From positions 1,696,777 through 1,760,776 of the forward strand of contig OY282458.1 in assembly GCA_958296245.1 (NCBI GenBank): a stretch of 64,000 nt of DNA. The letters are read 5' to 3'. Position numbers and translations under genes: made by a program. Positions 60,052 to 64,000 of this stretch are shown here, piece after piece. Source of the stretch: an uncultured Dehalococcoidia bacterium. Its GTDB lineage: Bacteria > Chloroflexota > Dehalococcoidia > Lucifugimonadales > G958296245. Numbering within the stretch: position 1 is the stretch's first letter; each line of letters starts with the position of its first letter. The notes under the pieces are model-generated. The model made no database searches. It was not told the DNA's origin and worked only from the letters and a program-made list of their open reading frames with translations.

Positions 60052-61116
60052 ATGAAGACGCTGGCCGCAATACAGCCCGCCTGCGAGCTGCCCCTAGTGG
60101 TCGACGAGTTGCGCCTCCCGGACCCGGGGCCGCGCGAGACCATCGTCAAGCTGTTCTCCTCCGGCATCTGCCATTCGCAACTCCATCAGATGCTCAACCC
60201 TAAGCAGCCCCGTCCTCTCGTGCTTGGACACGAGGGCATGGGGGTGGTGACCCACGCCGGACGGGACGTCAAGCACGTGTCCGAGGGCGACCCCGTCATC
60301 GTTACGTGGGTCTCGCGCACCCCGATACGCGGGCGCCCTAAGCTGCCTGCGCCGGGGGCCTTCTACCGGGGCGAGGAGGTGGGCGGCACGAAGGGCTTCA
60401 CTTGGACAGAGGACACGTTGGCGGATGCCGAGTACGTCGTCCCCATCGGCAAGGACGCGCCCAAGGACGTGAGCTGCATCATCGGATGCGCGGTGCTGAC
60501 GGGCGCAGGCGCGGTGCTTCACACTGCCAAGGTGCGGCCGGGCGATTCGGTGGCGGTCTTCGGAGTGGGCGGCGTGGGCATCTCGGCCATCCGCATGGCG
60601 TCGATTCTCGATGCTCATCCCATCATCGCGGTCGACCTCAAGGACGATAAGTTGGAATTCGCCAAGGAGATGGGCGCAACTCATGGCGTCAACGCGTCCG
60701 ACCGGGACCCGGTAGAGGCGGTGCTGGATATTTCGGGCGGCGGCGTCGATTACGCCTTCGACGCGATAGGGCTCCGCGTGACGAACGAACAGATACTACC
60801 GGTGACCCGCGAGGGCGGGCCCGGGGCTGGCAACGACGGCGGCATGGCCATATTGGTCGGGGTTCCCGGCGACCGGATGGCGATCGACCCGAAGCTGTTC
60901 ATGATCTACCAGCGTCGGTACCGCGGGAGCCTGGGGGCGACCTACCCCGACCGCGACTTCGCCATGTACCTACGGATGCACGCGGAGGGCAAGTTCCCGC
61001 TGGACAAGCTGGTAACCCGGCGGTACCGCTTGGACCAGATCAACGAGGCCTGCGGCGCACTGGAGGCAGGCCGGATACTGGGCCGGGCGATCATCGAGTT
61101 CCAGCAGGCTGCGTAA
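60052..61116 (+). CDS. Zinc-type alcohol dehydrogenase family protein
   Basis: A 354-residue medium-chain dehydrogenase. Catalytic zinc ligands are Cys40 (SGICHSQLH), His60-Glu61 (LGHEGMGVV) and Cys146 (IGCAVLTGAGAV). The NAD-binding motif is VFGVGGVGISA. The structural-zinc lobe with four Cys, normally after residue 90, is absent: that stretch (SRTPIRGRPKLPAPGAF) has no Cys. The overall type resembles class III/NDMA-dependent alcohol dehydrogenases, but the missing lobe and the substrate remain open. Confidence 0.87.
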   Translation: MKTLAAIQPACELPLVVDELRLPDPGPRETIVKLFSSGICHSQLHQMLNPKQPRPLVLGHEGMGVVTHAGRDVKHVSEGDPVIVTWVSRTPIRGRPKLPAPGAFYRGEEVGGTKGFTWTEDTLADAEYVVPIGKDAPKDVSCIIGCAVLTGAGAVLHTAKVRPGDSVAVFGVGGVGISAIRMASILDAHPIIAVDLKDDKLEFAKEMGATHGVNASDRDPVEAVLDISGGGVDYAFDAIGLRVTNEQILPVTREGGPGAGNDGGMAILVGVPGDRMAIDPKLFMIYQRRYRGSLGATYPDRDFAMYLRMHAEGKFPLDKLVTRRYRLDQINEACGALEAGRILGRAIIEFQQAA

Positions 61117-61144
61117 GGGATCCTTCCTCACCATCCCTGCGGAC

Positions 61145-61240
61145 CCCTTCCCTAACAGGAAGGGAGGAAACTTGTATCTGAGGGACGCCCTCAGACTCCC
61201 GGCAAAGGGACGCCGCCCCTCTGCACTCCCTCCGTATTTG
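61145..61240 (-). repeat. Family B hairpin repeat, copy B8
   Basis: Contains the CCCTTCCCTAACAGGAAGGG stem, the perfect CTGAGGG-ACG-CCCTCAG hairpin, CAGACTCCCGGCAAAGGG, GCCCCTCTGCACTCCC and CCGTATTTGCC. It directly follows the alcohol dehydrogenase gene and may end its transcript. The remaining bases to 61403 contain a TATAAT at about 61250; no gene is seen. Confidence 0.75.
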
Positions 61241-61403
61241 CCGTAGTCTTATAATGCGGACATAGAGTTGGAATATCATGACTGCATGACGGCCTCACGC
61301 CCAAATTGGTATGACCCATACCTACAGTACTAACCGCGCCTGGCATTCCACGTTGTGCAATATGATGAATACCCACTACTCCAATGGGGGCTAAAACGGG
61401 ATC

Positions 61404-64000
61404 ATGAGTAAAAGATACGCGGGCCTACGGGTCTGGCAAGTCCTCGCCGCTGCTGCCTTTCTCGTGATCGGTTTCGGCGGAAGCTACGTCGCGTACAGGG
61501 CTCTCACCGGCTCGGAGGATCAACCTTCAGACAAGAACCAGCAACTCATCCCAGTGACTCGCGGCAACTTGGTGAACGACGTCTCCATCAATGGCAGTGT
61601 CAAGTACCCCAATCGGAAGAAGTTGTACTTCGGGACTAAGGGCACGGTCGCCGAGCTGCTGGTAGAGGAAGGCGAGGCCGTCGATGAGGGCCAGAGGTTG
61701 GCCCTCATCGACTCCAAATCGGTTGCCGCCCTGAAAGCGGACGTCGCCAAGGCCGAGGTCGAGTTGCGCGACGCCAATAAGGCGCTCAAGACCGCCCTCG
61801 ACCCCTTCACCCGCCTCGACGTTGCGCAGGCGGAATCCAAAGTGGCCGGCGCCAAAGTGGCGCTGGAGGAGGCTTCCAAGAAGCTGACGGCGCTCACGCA
61901 ACCCTCGCGGCACGCAATCGCCGAGGCCGAGGAGGCGGTCGCCAACGCGCGTACGTCCCTAACCAGCGCCCAAGAGGCTCTCGCCAAGCTCACGAGCCCC
62001 GGAGGCGAGGCCGTGGCTAAGGCTGAAGCCCGCCCGGACAAAGCCAGGGTGGCGCTGAACAACGCACAGGAGGCGTTGACCAAGCTGGTCTCGCCCGACG
62101 CGGCCGATCTAGAAAAGGCCGAGGCGAACGTCGTCAAAGCCAGGGTGGCGCTGAACAATGCGCGGGAGGCGTTGACCAAGCTGACCGCGCCGGACGCGGC
62201 CGATCTAAAAAAGGCCGAGGCGGACGCCGTCAAAGCCAAGGTGGCGCTGAACAACGCACGGGAGGCGTTGGCCAAGCTGGTCTCGCCCGTCGAGCATGAC
62301 GTGAAGCAGGCCGAAGCTAAGGTGACCGGCTCCGGGATTGCGCTCGCGGAGGCAAAGAAGAAGCTGTCCCGCCTGGTAGATCCCGGCGCCCGCCAGATCG
62401 CCGAAGCCGAGGCCGCCGTCGCGGACGCGGAAAAGGCATTGGCAGACGCCATAGAGGCGCTAGGCGCGTTGACGCCCAGCGCGGAGGCGTTGGCCAAGGC
62501 GAGGTCCTCCGTCACGGAGGCGAAGGAAGCACGCGCCGACGCCCTGGAAGACCTCCGAAAGCTCGATAGCGGCCCTTCCGTGAAGGATGTATCGAAGCTG
62601 CAATTGGCGGTCGACCAGGCGGAGGCATCCTTAACGAGTGCGCGGCTTGACGTGGAGTTGGTCTCAGAGGAGTGGGAAGACAAGATCAAGCCTGCGTCCA
62701 AGACCGTGAACACCGCCGCGCGCGAGTACGTGAGCGTCTTTCGGAGCTGGTTGGGCATCGAAATCAGCGGCGACCAGGCCAGGATGGCTCCCGCGGAGGT
62801 GCTCGATTTCCTGGATCTGGACTTGGACTCGATTTTTGCCGTCCGACCCGTGGCGTCCAACGCGAACTTGCCTGCGGACGACCCGGACACCAAGTGGGAC
62901 GAACATCTCGTCCATATCTGGCTCAACCTCTACCCGGGTATGGTGATCACAACCTGTTCCCCCGACGCGGATCTCCTTGGCGGGACCCGCTGCATAAGCA
63001 GGGAGATGGACAAGGCGTGGGATGCGCTTTCCGACGCCATAGACGCCCTGAATACTGTGGAGGCCAACGCCGACAAGGCGACGCTCGGGGCCAGAGCCGC
63101 CGTAGACAAGGCGATGAGCGACCTGGGCGACGCTCAAGACGCTCTGGCGGAGCTCATGAAGCCTCCGACCAGCCTTAAGCTCGAGTCCGCGCGGGTCCGA
63201 GTAGATGCGGCTCTGGCGAAGATGGAATCGGCGCAGGACGAACTCGCCCGGCTCGAGGCGGCGCCGATCAAGGTGGACGTGGACCTCAGAGAAACGAAGG
63301 TCGCCCTAGCCAGAACAGGCCTCCAACAGGCAAAGGACAAGCTGGACAAGCTGACGGAGCCTGACCCGCTGGACGTAGAGGCCGCGCAGAATGAGGTTAC
63401 GTTGGCCGAGGCGAAACTGGCCGAGGATGAAAAGAGCTTGGCGGAGTTGACCCCGGACCCGTTGGACGTAGAGGCCGCGCAGAATGAGGTTGCGTTGGCC
63501 GAGGCTAAGTTGGCCGAGGATGAAAAGAGTTTGGCTAAACTGATCACCCCGGACCCGTTGGACGTAGAGGCCGCGCACAGTGAGGTTACGTTGGCCGAGG
63601 CGAAGTTGGCCGAGGATGAAAAGAGTTTGGCTAAACTGATCACCCCGGACCCGTTGGACGTAGAGGCCGCGCACAGTGAGGTTGCGTTGGCTGAAGCGGA
63701 ACTGGATGAAGCAATATCCCAGTTGGCGAAGCTCACCCAGCCCAACGAACAAGAGATCGAACTCAAGCAAAAAGAGGTTGCGCTGGCAGAGGCAGAGTTG
63801 GAGAAGGCAGAGTCCCAATTGGCGAAGCTGATGGCGCCGGATCCCCGGGACGTTGAGAAGCAGGAGAAGGAGGTCGAAGTAGCCCAAGCGCTCCTGGGAG
63901 ACGCGGTGCAGAAGCTGGAGGACGTGACGAAGGGCGCTGACCCGCTCGACGTCACCCTGAAACGTCTCACGGCCACGGCGGCCACCGCATCCCTGGAGGC
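61404..64000 (+). CDS. HlyD-type membrane fusion (adaptor) protein with very long coiled coil, partial
   Basis: An open frame of 865 codons from ATG 61404 that runs off the window. Residues about 10-33 form one membrane anchor (VWQVLAAAAFLVIGFGGSYVAY). A biotinyl-lipoyl-like half follows: KGTVAELLVEEGEAVDEGQRLALID (about 75-99). Then come hundreds of residues of Ala/Glu/Lys/Leu heptads (AEAKVAL, LAEAKLAEDEKSL), interrupted near residues 440-530 by a non-helical insert that includes two Cys. The second half-lipoyl and beta-barrel domains must lie beyond the window. Probably the adaptor of an ABC or RND exporter. The large Ser/Ala-rich antisense frames are shadows. Confidence 0.85.
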   Translation, partial: MSKRYAGLRVWQVLAAAAFLVIGFGGSYVAYRALTGSEDQPSDKNQQLIPVTRGNLVNDVSINGSVKYPNRKKLYFGTKGTVAELLVEEGEAVDEGQRLALIDSKSVAALKADVAKAEVELRDANKALKTALDPFTRLDVAQAESKVAGAKVALEEASKKLTALTQPSRHAIAEAEEAVANARTSLTSAQEALAKLTSPGGEAVAKAEARPDKARVALNNAQEALTKLVSPDAADLEKAEANVVKARVALNNAREALTKLTAPDAADLKKAEADAVKAKVALNNAREALAKLVSPVEHDVKQAEAKVTGSGIALAEAKKKLSRLVDPGARQIAEAEAAVADAEKALADAIEALGALTPSAEALAKARSSVTEAKEARADALEDLRKLDSGPSVKDVSKLQLAVDQAEASLTSARLDVELVSEEWEDKIKPASKTVNTAAREYVSVFRSWLGIEISGDQARMAPAEVLDFLDLDLDSIFAVRPVASNANLPADDPDTKWDEHLVHIWLNLYPGMVITTCSPDADLLGGTRCISREMDKAWDALSDAIDALNTVEANADKATLGARAAVDKAMSDLGDAQDALAELMKPPTSLKLESARVRVDAALAKMESAQDELARLEAAPIKVDVDLRETKVALARTGLQQAKDKLDKLTEPDPLDVEAAQNEVTLAEAKLAEDEKSLAELTPDPLDVEAAQNEVALAEAKLAEDEKSLAKLITPDPLDVEAAHSEVTLAEAKLAEDEKSLAKLITPDPLDVEAAHSEVALAEAELDEAISQLAKLTQPNEQEIELKQKEVALAEAELEKAESQLAKLMAPDPRDVEKQEKEVEVAQALLGDAVQKLEDVTKGADPLDVTLKRLTATAATASLE
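63360..63740 (+). repeat. In-gene tandem repeat of 93-96 bp in the coiled coil
   Basis: Four direct copies begin at about 63360, 63453, 63549 and 63645, each starting with CC(T/G)GACCCG(C/T)TGGACGTAGA. The unit encodes 31-32 residues of the form PDPLDVEAAxxEVxLAEAKL and onward to KSLAKLIT. The second, third and fourth copies are nearly identical, which points to recent expansion. Confidence 0.85.

Noticed and set aside
61520-63985. Large minus-strand open frames rich in Ser and Ala
   Set aside because: They are antisense shadows of the coiled-coil adaptor gene on the plus strand, whose repeats keep the opposite frame open. They lack domain features and the plus-strand protein has clear ones.

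Overview
The window is one GC-rich stretch of bacterial chromosome, packed with genes on both strands. It has one tRNA, no rRNA, no CRISPR array and no intact transposase. It most resembles Chloroflexota, possibly a Dehalococcoidia/SAR202-like lineage. The clues are a solute-binding lipoprotein whose linker is built from Glu/Val/Lys repeats (EVVKEV type), other lipoproteins with Pro/Thr-rich linkers, the three-subunit type of PurL, and a SUF iron-sulfur operon with SufU scaffolds. The taxon is inferred from style, not from a marker search.

Layout. 0-3.3 kb: purine operon (purQ end, two half-size EamA transporters, purL). 3.3-7.5 kb: minus-strand ketopantoate reductase-like, RadC-like, DapA-family and class III aminotransferase genes. 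7.6-12.6 kb: RraA-like gene, then a peptide/nickel-type ABC importer (binding protein and two permeases, no ATPase). 12.7-15.4 kb: minus-strand operon of enoyl-CoA hydratase, CoA-transferase, moaD and moaE. 15.4-19.2 kb: damaged acyl-CoA synthetase-like ORF, sialidase, Gfo/Idh oxidoreductase. 20.1-27.8 kb: SUF operon on the minus strand (sufB, small ORF, DUF1643, sufC, sufD, sufU, Rrf2 regulator, Rieske protein, sufS, second sufU) behind a clear promoter with a palindromic operator. 27.9-32.7 kb: peptidase M20, glycerate kinase, metallo-beta-lactamase-fold and epimerase genes. 32.7-45.7 kb: accessory region with three paralogous ~590-residue putative glycoside-hydrolase-like proteins, a 37-residue microprotein, lipoproteins, an unknown two-gene module, a DUF6884-like/GIY-YIG fusion, a gene relic and another Gfo/Idh gene. 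46-64 kb: apt, tRNA-Cys, cyanophycinase-like peptidase, FAD oxidoreductase, MATE exporter, enolase-superfamily enzyme, second DapA-family gene, PAC2 protein, aldo/keto reductase, Nudix hydrolase, gyrA, alcohol dehydrogenase and a very long HlyD-type adaptor that runs off the end.

The most distinctive feature is not a gene. Two families of short dispersed repeats fill the intergenic spaces. Family A (six copies, about 130-190 bp) has terminal inverted repeats, and one copy is flanked by an 11-bp target-site duplication, so it behaves like a MITE. Every copy lies just upstream of a start codon. Family B consists of hairpin-rich elements that lie mostly beyond gene ends and supply the stop codon of two genes. 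Together they bracket and truncate the acyl-CoA synthetase-like ORF.

Functionally the window mixes housekeeping (purines, Fe-S assembly, molybdopterin, gyrase) with scavenging of organic matter: importer, sialidase, oxidoreductases, aldolase-type and enolase-superfamily enzymes, amidohydrolase. Starts given here often differ from the longest open frame, because a ribosome-binding site, a promoter or a repeat shows that the upstream extension is not coding.
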